From Rhinopomastus cyanomelas (Eukaryota > Chordata > Aves > Bucerotiformes > Rhinopomastidae), in NCBI GenBank assembly GCA_013400115.1, contig VXBP01005615.1:310001-374000 (forward strand): 64,000 nt of DNA, in the 5' to 3' direction. A model generated the notes under the pieces. The model saw only the letters and a program-made list of their open reading frames with translations, did no database searches and was not told the origin of the DNA. Numbering within the stretch: the first letter of the stretch is position 1; each line of letters starts with the position of its first letter. Shown here one piece after another: positions 12,991-25,100 of this stretch. Position numbers and translations under genes: made by a program.

Positions 12991-13677
12991 GGACAGTCAA
13001 GGGGAAAGGGACTTGGGGGTCCTGGTGGACAACAAGATGACTATGAGCCAGCAATGTGCTGCTCTTGTGGCCAAGAGGGCCAACAGCATCCTGGGGTGGA
13101 TTAGAAGAGGGGTGGTTGGCAGATCAAAAGAGGTTCTTCTCCCCCTCTACTCTGCCCTGGTGAGACCACACCTGGAGTATTGTGTCCAGTTCTGGGCTCC
13201 TCAGTTCAAGAGGGATGTGGAGCTGCTGGAGAGAGTTCAGCGTAGGACAACAAAGATGATAAGAGAGGTGGAACACCTCCCTTATGAGGAGAGGTTGAGG
13301 GAGCTGGGTCTCTTTAGCTTGGAGAAGAGGAGACTGAGGGGTGACCTCATTAATGTCTACAAATATTTCAGGGGTGGGTGTCAGGAGGATGGAGCTGGGC
13401 TGTTCTTGGTGTCATGTAGTGATAGGACGAGGGGCAATGGTTGTAAGCTGGAACATTAGAGGTTCCACATCAACCTGAGAAGGACCTTCTTCACTGTGAG
13501 GGTGACGGAGCATTGGAACAGGCTGCCCAGGGGGGTTGTGGAGTCTCCCTCACTGGAGATATTCAAGACCCGATTGGATGGGTTCCTGTGTGACTTGGTT
13601 TAGGTGATCCTGCTGTTGCAGGCAGATTGAACTAGATGATCTTTCGAGGTCCCTTCCAATCCGTAATGATTCTATGA
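12991..13677 (+). mobile_element. CR1 LINE 3' fragment with open ORF2 C-terminus
   Basis: A plus-strand frame is open for 160 codons (12977-13459) and reads as the CR1 ORF2 C-terminal region: ERDLGVLVDNKMTMSQQCA, PLYSALVRPHLEYCVQFW, ELGLFSLEKRRLRGDLINV. The complete 3' end follows, with actagatgatc and ATTCTATG. At its 5' border the 12-mer ggacagtcaagg is duplicated (12979-12990, 12991-13002). It is one of the less decayed copies here and is antisense to the candidate 3' UTR. Confidence 0.9.
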
Positions 13678-15067
13678 CATTTATGCCAGATTTCCTCCAG
13701 AAAATAGCATCTTTAAGTGCTACCCTAAATCCCAGAGAATCAGCATAAGTTTTTCAGTCCCTTTGATACCAGACTAAATGGACACGTTACTTGACAGTAT
13801 GGGTCACCAACAGAGCTCATGGCACTGGATACCTTCCTGAGAACTGTGTGTAGAGGGGAAATATATAACAAAAATGAGACAGAAAAATCAGAGGTCAAGA
13901 CCTCTGGTGCACACTCATGAAACAATAGCTGAAGAATTTGGTGCAGTAACAGGGTCATCACTACTTGCCCCCTGGTGTTTGCCAAGGTCTGTCACCTCTT
14001 GCTTTCAACACCAAAACCAGCTAGGTAAGCACTATGCTGCACAGGGAGAGTATTTAGGCACATCTGCGCTCCTCCCATTTTCAGTGCAATAAAAAAGTGA
14101 TGCCTAGTTACAGCAATGTGTGTGCATGCAACAGATTTTTTCCTCCAGGTTATTTTATATTGCATGGGATGAGCAGCTCCACGTAGCTGACAGCTGACGT
14201 GCCCTGTAGTGAAAAAAGCACTCACGTGGGCAAATCTCACAGGAAGATGGGAGGTGCAGCTGGGGCTGCCACCAGCACCATCCTTGGCACAAGAAGGTTA
14301 TGGCTTGTCTGCACTCATGATGTCTGAACAAGCAGAAAGTGAATCATTTTTTGTGCTCTTGCCTGGAGCAGGAACTACCCTAGAAATAGCCAACACTGCC
14401 CAAGGGTAAAACACATCCAGAAGTATGAGATCCTGACTAGAAGAGCAACTACAAAAATCATTACTCTCTTATGGGCCAGCATCAACTGCAGAAAGAATAA
14501 CTTTCTAAAGAGTAAACTTCTGGGTTTCTTTGTTGGGGGCATTTTTTAAGTGAAAAATCTAGTCCCCCAGGTTCCAGTAACTATGGACTGTAAACTTCAG
14601 CGCTCAAAGGCAAAACTGTTACTGCAGTGCTCCTTATTGCATGTCCTAAGTGTTGTTATTGCATGTCTTTGTCACAGTGTAGGGCAAACATCCTACGCCT
14701 AAGGCTGGACCAGCAGTTGATATGACTACATAAATACACACTTATTGAAACTCATGTATGTGCAGCTGTATCTGTGCATATATAAAAATAGTTATTCCTC
14801 TTAGCAAAGTTAGTCTGTGTAAAAGCATTAAGAATACTGAAAAAAGGCAGGAACTCTAATTCCTCCTTTGGAGAAAAGTAGCAAGTCCCCTACATACCCT
14901 GTATAAAACAACCACTCTGCAAGAGTACAGCTCATTTTGAATTCTCACTTATTTCACTGTCAATTCACGTATTTGTGGAAGATCTGATAAATAATTAGGT
15001 ATATGCAGCAATGATGTTGTGAGATTTGATTGCTACAGCGTCACTACAGGCCACTGTTGTACAGCTC

Positions 15068-15073
15068 TTTATT
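15068..15073 (-). promoter_or_regulatory. Possible alternative poly(A) signal AATAAA
   Basis: Minus-strand hexamer about 1.1 kb beyond the stop codon. I saw no clear GU- or G-rich downstream element, so it is weaker than the distal candidate. Confidence 0.25.
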
Positions 15074-16045
15074 CAGACAGTATGTTCTGCTCTGACAGAA
15101 CGTGTAGCTACAGCTACATGTTGAACTATTTCAGAATATGTATTTTTTGTTTTAACATGTTCAGTACAAGACCTCATTTGGGGGCACTTTCTCTGAGAAT
15201 CCCAAAAGAACAGCCAAGTGCAGTTGTATTTTCCCTGGGCCCTCTAAATGCTTAGTACAATTCCAAAGTAAACCTGTAACCACTCCAGAGAGCCAAAATG
15301 CTCTGCAAACCAACCCTGACACAGCACAGGAAACAGCAGTGGGAAACATCAAGCCCCCAGCTACGCTTCCCCTGAAACAACAGGCATTTCCAGTTAAACA
15401 CAGCAACACGCCTCATCTTCACCCACGTGGATTTGCTTGTACGGTCCTACAAGAGGACACACACAACTCTGAAGAACTGATGTGCAAAGGTGTGGGTAAG
15501 TCACCAGGCAGAGGCTGAAATTCAGTCTACCCACAGATGAAGACCAGAAGTACTCCTCTCCTTCACTGTAATGGCAACTAGCATCTCATGTGCTGTCCAG
15601 GTAGAATCTCAAACAGAGGAGACAGCAGGCTGCTGCAGACATGGCTGAGGTCCCCAGTGAAAAGCACGGGTCCACAGCAGCAGTCTGCCCACAGCAAACC
15701 AACTCTCTCTTACGTTGTGTCCTTGAAATAGTTCTGTCATTGCTCCGAGAAGTTATGGCAGCAAGAGGGAAGGGGGATTATCAGTGCAAAGGGCCCCGTG
15801 TGAAGCGCACGCTGGCCGGCTGGCTCGTTTGTCTGCGCTCTTCTTCCTTCTGCAGGGATGCAGTCTGCACAGGGCACAAGGGAAGCCCTTCTCTCTGATT
15901 CCAGTGTGAAATTCCCAAGGACGATTCCTGTTCTACTAGTGTAAGGCTAGAGTGCACAGGCTCCACGAATGCTTTCTGGAAGCAATTTTGCAATGCCAAT
16001 AGAGAGTGTTTCGGGTATTTCTTTCTTTATCCTGAGTAAGGGGGG

Positions 16046-16051
16046 TTTATT
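16046..16051 (-). promoter_or_regulatory. Possible proximal poly(A) signal AATAAA
   Basis: Minus-strand hexamer about 100 nt after the stop codon. It would give a very short 3' UTR. The downstream sequence is not obviously GU-rich. Confidence 0.35.
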
Positions 16052-16151
16052 TCTCACAGCCCCAGGCACATACTGCCACAGTGCAGTTAGGTTTGGTCCC
16101 ATCGTCCCAGCGTCCTAAAGGCCGTTACTGGACTATTTTCTGGAACAGTCC

Positions 16152-16197
16152 TCATTCTTCTCCAACTGGTGGTGGTGGCTGGCACAGCTTGTACAAT
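16152..16197 (-). CDS. INPP4-like gene, terminal coding exon 18
   Basis: Acceptor ctctggcag, then residues 742-756 (split Arg, LYKLCQPPPPVGEE) and TGA at 16154-16152. The proline-rich end replaces the conserved C-terminus of INPP4A/B. The entry phase (2) matches the donor of exon 17. Confidence 0.88.
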
Positions 16198-19100
16198 CTG
16201 CCAGAGACAAAACACAAACCACTGTTACTCTGAGACTATTCTTGTCCTTACAATTAAATGTAAGGAACACAAGCTAAGTCCTCCTGCATGACAAAACAGG
16301 AGGTACTGAGCTCAGTTTAATGACGTTGAAAACAGTAAAACCTTATTCACGTGCCAGGAGTGTTTACATTGAGAGTGATGTCATTAAAACACACATCCAG
16401 AAGCAATCGTATAAAGCCTTTCCAGTTTAGTTAGGCTGAGCTGTTTCCACACTGAAGACCCCCACTCTGGACAAAGCCAAGATTCCACTAATCCAATTAC
16501 CACTTGTTGCTCTGAATATCTAAAGAGGGAAAGCTGCTTGGTGAATGCCATTACCTCTGGTTTTGTTTTCAGTTTGGCACAGACCCCACTCTGACACAGT
16601 TCTCTGCGTGACCAGTGAGATTTGGTTCACATCAGCACCTCACTACAGAATGCAGTAGCCACTCCTTCCCTGATAAAGGCTTTTGAACTGCTATTAAGCC
16701 CTTCTGCATGGACTTGGTTATCATCACATGTTTGGGACTTTACCCTAGTGTTAGCAATAGTGGAATTAAACCTCAGTCCCCCTGCTCTGTAAGCATATCC
16801 AGCATCCAGTATCTCCCCTGCATCCACAGCAATTACATCAGCCACAGACAAGCTCTCACTGCATGTTTTCCTCAGTGAAAGTGTTGCATTGAAGGAAGAG
16901 CAAAAAGAAGATGAATATGGCATGGGAAGAAGAAAAATCATCAGAAGCCTAAAAATGAAGAGACAGTGCCATAGTATGGGCATTAATCTGTAACACAAGG
17001 AATCTCAGATGTTGAAATACCAAAGCAATGGCAATAGCAGGTTTGGTAGGTGTGACACAGACAGGGTGATGAACTGCCCAGTGGCTCGGGGGTAAGGTGA
17101 TGTAAGATGCTCAGCATATCCAAGTTACCCAAGTGTATTTTGCAAAGTTGTCTGCTAAATAAAGCTTGGAGAAGAGGAGACTGAGGGGTGACTTCATTAA
17201 TGTCTATAAATATGTGAAGGGCGGGTGTCAGGAGGATGGAGCCAGGCTCTTCTCAATGGCATCTAGTGATAGGACAAGGGGCAATGGATGTGAGCTGGAA
17301 CATAGGAGGTTCCATCTAAATATCAGACGAAATTTCTTCGTGGTGAGGGTGACAGAGCGCTGCCCAGGGGGGCTGTGGAGTCTCCTTCTCTGGAGACATT
17401 AAAAACCCGCCTGGATATGTTCCTATGTGACTTGATCTAGGCGATCCTGCTGTGGCAGGGGGATTGGACTAGATGATCTTTCAAGGTCCTTTCCAATCTG
17501 TGATGTTCTGTGATTCTGTGAAATATCACATTAATTTCTATTACCCTATTTTAACTAATAAATTTCAAAATCATACTACAGAACCACAGAGTAAACAAAC
17601 ATCTCTTGGGCTCCACTGACAGCTCAAGATCAATGGGCTGATGCCTCCCTGGGACACTACTCTGCTGCTCCATGGATTAGGGGTCAGACCTCAGAGGACA
17701 GGGTGAGGCTATGGACTCCATGTGTTCATTAACCCTGTTATCTCTATCAGATACTTCCAAACAGTGGCTGTCAGGAACTCCACAGATCTGCTCAGCTCAT
17801 TCAATATCTTATCAGCATCACATTTTAAATTGGGTAAAAAAAATTACATACTTTAAATTAGAGCTGGGATAATAAAACCACTTTAAGATTAAGTTGTTTT
17901 TATTTCTAAGCATTGTGCTTGTTAAGATACATTTCAGGTACCTGCGATCCATCACAGCATTAAAAAGCTGCATAAATATAGAACAGTTGCATTTTTCACA
18001 CTAATGGATGTTTCAGAAAAAGACAAAGACAGACTACATCATCTCTAAAACCAACGAGAACACGATTTTGCTGAGATAGTGCAGTATGGTGTTCCATCAC
18101 AATGGGGTTATGGATTTAGTTATGAGTGTTTCCCCCAAACCACTAAACATCACAAGCAGTGAAGGACTGACTTCATTGTTTTAATAATTAACACAGACTG
18201 GTTTCCATTTTCCAAAACGGGCATGTTTTGAAGTGCTGCATAGCCTGGACTTCTGCAACTAATTACTGTAAGTAAAACTCTATGGCTGAGAACCTAATTG
18301 GTTTTATGTACATTAAAGCCAAACCTTTCCAAACAGCCAGTGCTTACTGCTAGCTTTTGTGCAGCTAAGACAGAACTTGGCACAATCTAGACAGAATCAC
18401 AGTCTAAGACACAAACAATCCGTTACCTTGGCACAGACTGCGGCGTTCGATCCCGCACGCCTAAATTCTTGGCCGTGTTCTGTACTCTCGCACCCTGTGG
18501 AAGAATAACAACAATTTTGCTTCATTTATTCCAACACATGCGAAAGCTTTCTGAGCTTTCCAGGTGAACAGAACTACTGGTTATAATGACTTCATACATA
18601 TGCCCCATGTGACAAAACAACATCCTCTTCTAAGGTGGGGAACAAGTTAAAGCCGTAGGTGAGTTCTCAATCTGGAGATACATGCAGCAAAGTACTTCCA
18701 CTTGCCATTAAGTGTACAGACATATCTTACTAACATAAGCCATTTCCCAAAAATTATACTTAAGGTTTACAAAAATCCAAACACATACGCAAGAACTTAG
18801 TAAGATCTGTCTGAATGTCTGGTTTGAAAGTGCATTTTTACGAATGCAGTCATTGTAAAGAACCACAGCCACTAGATTCAGTCATTTAAACGGAGACGGA
18901 AACTGCGTATTCTACTACGTACACGGACTCTCCCTTTACTTCTCCTTCTGGCTGACCTAAATTCAGGACAAAGTAACAGTGAACAGACATGTAATCTCAG
19001 AGTTCACACTCAGATTGGTGTGAAACAGGAAGGGTCATTCACATTCCAAACAGAGCTGCAAGTGGCAGATGCACACCATGTAAAAACGAGGTACAGTCGT

Positions 19101-22100
19101 TGGCTCCATATGTAGAATAGGGCTGGACCTTGCAGCTGGACTGCAAACTGAGGTACCTGAGAAAGCATCAGCACCCTGTTAAGGACTCAAATGAAAGATT
19201 GGCTGGTTACACACAGGCTGGGTCTTGGGAGTTTATGTAAAGCAACGTGTGCCACAAAAAATACTGTGTCCTAAAAGAAATGTAGGAAAAAAACTACAAA
19301 ACTGAAGGCAGAATATAGAAATTATTTTACTAGCTCTGCATCCAGCCCAGCTTGTCTCTGACAGCTGCAAGAGACACAAGACTACAGACCATGATAAACA
19401 TATGTGCTTCCCCAGAACTCCTCCAGAACTGAGTCATTAGTCACTCAATACTTCCTCTATTCAGCAGCTAGTACGTATTTAATTGACTGCTTTGTGTTTA
19501 ACTGATTTCAGTGATTCTCCTATTTCCCATCTCATCCTGAACCCATGAAAAACTTCACATCAGTGATCTCCTTGCGGGAGAAGATCCACATCTTGGGTAC
19601 AACCCTAACTGCTTGTTTCCAGAACCATTGTTTTTGTGTGTTTTGTATCTACCAGTATCAACAACCTTTAGCTCTATGTTAGTGAGGACAATGATGGTTT
19701 TAAACTAGAAGAGGGAGAATCAGACTAGATAGGACATTTTTTACACTGATGCCCCAACCCTGGAAACAAAAAATGGGAGCAAAATCTCATCTCTAAGTAT
19801 ACTGGACAGAAAACAGAAGATATAAATGGAAGGAAATAAAAAACCAAAGCACTAAGGAGAACATTGCCATGAAAAGGTTAAGAACTCTGTGGAGCAGACT
19901 GCCTGCGAAGACTGCCTGTGCAGGAGTCTTCTGCTGGATGTGTAACAGTTAGAACAAGCGTCTGCCATGAATTCCTTAAGGACAACAATGATGTCGTGTT
20001 GGTGGCAAAGCCACATCGAGCCCAGACCTTCAGCACCTTCCGTGTCCTTTCCTCAAGCGCCATCTTCCAAAATTCCACCATAATAAAGCAAGCCCACTAT
20101 GGCAGACTGCTGCGACTGGCATGCTGTGAACATAACTGAGAGCCAGCTATGCATGGCTTTCAGATATACACACGGGAAGACTAAATTCATCTCAATTAAT
20201 CACATGTAGATCCTGAATGTCAGTGTCTGACTACCTCTGAGAAGAAAACCAGCCTGTTTTTACTTGCATCAGTCAGTAGATAAATTAACTTTAGTATCTT
20301 GATCGCGCACTAAATCAAACGCGTTGATTTAAAGAGGAGCCTGGCTATATACCATCAAGTCATTTATTGTTTAGCAGGAGAGAAAATTAGACTTTACTTA
20401 CGACCACCAGATTCTTATTTCTTTTAGAGGAAAAGCCCACAAGAACTACTAGTGACTTGCTACATGACACACCTGTCTCCACTTAACACCATTATACCAT
20501 TTCTATTTCAGTATACTGTTGATTTCTACTTCTCCTATATTATTAAAGCTACAGCACTATAAGTCTTGACACTTTTTGGCTCACCTAGTGGTGCCATGCA
20601 GTTCTAGAATGCACCAGCACTGTCACAACACTGGTGAAAGATGCCTCTGACTTTGAGTAGACACCACCATCAAGCCAGACTCTGGATATATGAACATTCT
20701 CAGTCTCATGAGAAAAAATGGTTTATTTTCAAGCTACATGCTAATCTAAGGATAGCAAGAACCAGTCACATAAAGAAAACAGATTCTCTTTATGCTCTGC
20801 TCAAAGAGCTCTAAACCAGTACAACTCTCGACAGAATTATGCAAAATGTAGAGCTGTTGTTATTCTCATGAAGACACATGGAGAAACAGTTACTCACTTA
20901 CAGAAGACTACAGAAATCTGACTCCCAGCCTCTTCTGTTTATCAGCTTCTTAGTTATCTTTCTTCTTCAGAGCCCTATGCCCTCTCCACACTTTGCCGCA
21001 CCGTGAAGATGCTCCTGCCAGGATGCTTCACAGCATGTTTTGTAGGAAATGATGTTTGCATGGATAAACACATGTGAGTAAATAAAGTTACTAAAAGGTA
21101 GTTGGGGTGTTTTGTCAAGATTTTTATTTCAAAAGTCAATCTAGACTGGAACAGCCAGTGAAATACAGAAACCACTTAAGTAAACCATCCCACTGACCTC
21201 ACTTGATGCAAACCCTCACGTGCTGGTCAGGTGCTTGCAAATACTCAGCTGTAACTGACAGGGCAATGACTGAGAATTGTTCCAGCAACACAGCCAGGGC
21301 TACTAGCAGCCGTCTTAAACACGAGACAACCTCGTTCATTTCAAAAAGGAAAAAACCCAAACCCTTCGCAAGTCCTCCATTCAATGGGATGTCTCCAGTT
21401 ATTGGTAATGGTTCCCCAAACTGGAAGAGGTACTGGCTCCAAGGAGAGACAAAGTTCACTAAGGAAAGCTGATAGTGCTTGAAGCTATTTCTGCTGGCTC
21501 CTCCAGGACTGTGGATGGGATGTATCCAGATATTACCGTGAGGCTAATATCTTTAGTCCACAAAGGATTGAGGGTGTCAGTGGGCATGAAGCCAGGTAAA
21601 GAACACATGCATTGCCCTTAACCAAATGTTCTGCATCAAGCCCCAAGAAGCCCTCCACGTTTTACAGCATTACATTCCTGACAGTTAAATCCTACAGAAA
21701 ATTTAAACATTAAATGCAAAACAGGTTTCTAGAAAATACCACACTGTGTCGTTGAAATTACCCCCAAACATTTAGAATTTAATGAAGGGTTATACTTCCA
21801 CTACAGAACACTAGGAATGATTTAAAATTACAACAGAGGATGTTCCCCTGTTACATGCCATAGTGGTTTCCTGCAAGAGAGAGAAAATGGGGAAAATGAT
21901 AAACCAGCAGCCAGTGTCTGTGGGCAGCACTGAGATATTAGTATCTCCCACAGCTATTGATCACCTGCTGGTTTACTTCAGAGCATGCACCCTCACTAGA
22001 GGCTTCTTTCTACATCTCTATTACAGCTGCTCAAAGCCATGCAAGTTACTAATTTTGTCTTTCATTTTAATTTAATAAACTGAAGATAATCCAGAAAGGA

Positions 22101-25100
22101 ACCTGCATGTTTGAACCCAGACCTGTACGTTGAAGATGCACCCTTTGAAGAACACTTGCTACATGCGGGCTGGGTAGGGTTTGTGTGGCCAGGTTTTGGT
22201 AATGGGGGGGACTAAAGGAGGGGGCTCCTGTAAGGAGCTGTAGAAGCTTCTACTGCATCCAACAGAGCCAATGTCAACCATCTCCAAGACAGATCTACTG
22301 CTGACCAAGACCAACCCTATCAGCAATGGCTGCAGTGCCTCTGGGATAACACACTGAACAGAGGCAAAAACCCGCATAACTTCAGCTGGAGAGAGAAGTG
22401 AGAGAAACAACTCTACAAACACAAAGGTCAGAGAAGAAGTGTGAAGGTGTCCAGCCAGGGTCAACCCACTGCACAGACATATCCACATTTTCTGACTGCA
22501 AAGTGCACAGATGCCTGTTTTGCCTAGAACTTCAGGAGCTGACATATCAACCTAGACAGGCACCTTTATCCTTGCACAGCACTAACCTGCTTCTCCCGTC
22601 AAGTTAAAGCTCTAACTCCTGTTACAGTTCTGTAGGTCCTGAGTAGACCTACAGAACCTGATTCAAGGACCTTAGGGAGTTTTATTAATTTATTTGTATT
22701 ATTAATTTATGCCCTAAATAAAGTGGAAGTTTAATAAGGAAAGCAACGAGACTACTCTGACACATCTGCATTGAGCAGCGGCAGTTCCACATAACTGATC
22801 AGAACCCATGGCTTGAGAATACTGACACAAATGCTTTCACAGACTGAAGGTTGGCTCTGGCATATGCACAATTTTGTCTACAGCAAGTCAGAAGTCAAGT
22901 ACAGCTGCTTAATCATTTTTCATAACTGAACTGTGATCACTGCACACAAATTAATGTGTGTAATAAAATGAGGTGCAAACTAAAACCCAGGAATGATGAA
23001 TCTTGCCTTATCTGTGATTAATCGTTCCAATATTTAATGATCTTTTCTCACTTCAAGATGGAGTGCATCCTGTATGTTGTTCATGCTTTTGTCTTTAGGT
23101 TGACAGGCTGGAGTAGCTGTTCCACATGCACACAGGGTGATTACGCCCCCACTCAAACATCTCCTTTATCAATTGAATAAGTTAAGCTCCTAAATCTTCA
23201 CTTCATAAGCCTTGTCTAGCAACCTCTGGAGCATTCATGGTCCTCTTTTGAATTTCTCCCAAGACCCCAAACATCCTTTTGAAAGTGTTTATCTGTTCTA
23301 GGAAAAGCTGTGCTAGCACAGGAGAGTGTCTGTATTTGCTGCCTTTTAATGCAGCATTTTGTGTCATACCTTAGCGCTGAGGACTCCAGTTGAGGCTGTT
23401 ATCTCTCCACAACAGCCTCTAAATCCTAATGTTCTATTATGATTGAAGAGTGAACAACACTGTTTTGAAGTAAGCACATTGTCCTCAGGAATCTTGCCTG
23501 GAATGTTAAGATCCATGGTGTTTATCTCTCCCCCCACCTCCTACACTTCCCCTTCATTCAGTACATGAGTCAGCAGTTACTATACAACAATCATTAAGCA
23601 AAATCATAATCCTGTGAGAATTATGATCTATTTACAGAGGGAAAGCAAGCACCTGGTTAAAAACTGCTCGTTGCACTATTGCAAAAAATATTAGTCATTG
23701 ACCTTTCAGTCAACAATAAAGGAAACCAATTTTTAAAATAAATTATACCTAAACAGAGAAAACTCACACAGACATCACACCATGTTAAGGTGAAAGCATT
23801 CTTGATCAGGTCATTCTCATGTGATGACAGCACCTCTCGTGAGGAAGCAGCCAGCACCTTACCTGTTTGCGCATGACGTCTGTCGCTTGCATGATGTAGC
23901 GTGGGGGCAGCCCGTGGCTCCGGGCCAGCGTGATCGCCTGCTCCAGGGTAACACTCAGGGTGCAGCTGCAGTGGAAGACAGAGGTCAGCTCTCTGCTAGC
24001 AGTGATTTCCTTAAAGTAACTGCTTTTAGATCAACCACCCCTTTTTAAAGAGTTATAATCGCATGGATCGTATCGTAGATCTGCTCCCCATCCCTCCCTC
24101 AGCCATGAGCCTGAACACTACAATGTTTAAGCAGAAAGATTTGGAGCATGATAGTGCTCCTGCTGGCTTACAGCCAAATGCATTTGTTTGTGTTTTGCTG
24201 CTGTTCAACAAAACAAATTAAAAAACATACAAAACCCCCCACAACCTGAGACGTGGGCATGTGCACAGGAGAGACAACCCAATGAGAAGAATCTCTTGTA
24301 ATTGTAAAAATCCCTTTCCAGGTGTTTTCTGCCTGTTGTCTCCCGCCCTCCACTGCTAATGCAGGTCCTGCTTTGGTACCAGGATCCAGACCTCCTGCCA
24401 CTCAGCTCGATTATTCTCCTGGCACATTAGTGCTGTTCAGTCCACAATTAATAGATATTTACCCCTCTCAGACAAATAAAACAAATAGGGCATTCTTTCA
24501 AATAAACTGTCCTCTCTTGCTTAGCTGATCTTTTTCAGGTAAACACCTGAGGACAAAACCTGATCATGGCACCAGATGCTAATGAAGAGGCTGTAATTGC
24601 CTTGTCAGAGCAACCAGGAACCTTTCGCAGCTAAAGATCTTGCTGTAGGACAATCTGTCATCACACCAGACAAGAGGCAGTAGGGAAAATCATTTGGGAC
24701 ATTCCATCTGATTTCAGTTGTCATGGTGAGGATGAGGACGGATAGCTGGTTTCTCATTCAATCAAGACACAGACGAAGACAACAAAGCTGAGCAGAAACT
24801 GGCACCTTTTGGAAAGCACACGGCTGTGGCTGCTGTCGCAGCCAGGAGGTGAGAGCAGCTCCACACGGCAACAGCACGCTGCTGGTGAGTGTTCTGTTCA
24901 CACCCAGCAGTGCAATAATGGAGCCTCTCCAACCACAAAGACAAGGTGTATGGAAAGTGATCCTGCCTCAGCAGAAGCTGATGAGAGCTGCATATTTCAA
25001 GTTCAAATAACAAAACAAAACCACCTCGTTAAAATACACTTTTGAGCAGCCTTTTGGCAAAATCCTCACCGAAAGGCTCTGCAGAGTTTCTGTGATGCAC

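Larger units (their letters stand above)
10440..16151 (-). other. Candidate long 3' UTR of the INPP4-like gene
   Basis: From the stop codon (16154-16152) to the distal AATAAA (10460) there is no further splice-compatible coding exon on the minus strand. Two nearer AATAAA hexamers (16051-16046 and 15073-15068) could end shorter transcripts. An antisense-oriented CR1 sits inside at 12991-13677. The 5.7-kb length is plausible for a vertebrate 3' UTR but is inferred only from the signals. Confidence 0.4.

Noticed and set aside
13003..13459. 160-codon frame with YSALVRPHLEYC as a possible gene
   Set aside because: It is the CR1 ORF2 C-terminus followed immediately by the CR1 3' end.
22159..22545. 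128-codon minus-strand open frame
   Set aside because: It lies antisense over a decayed LTR and has no domain or splice context.
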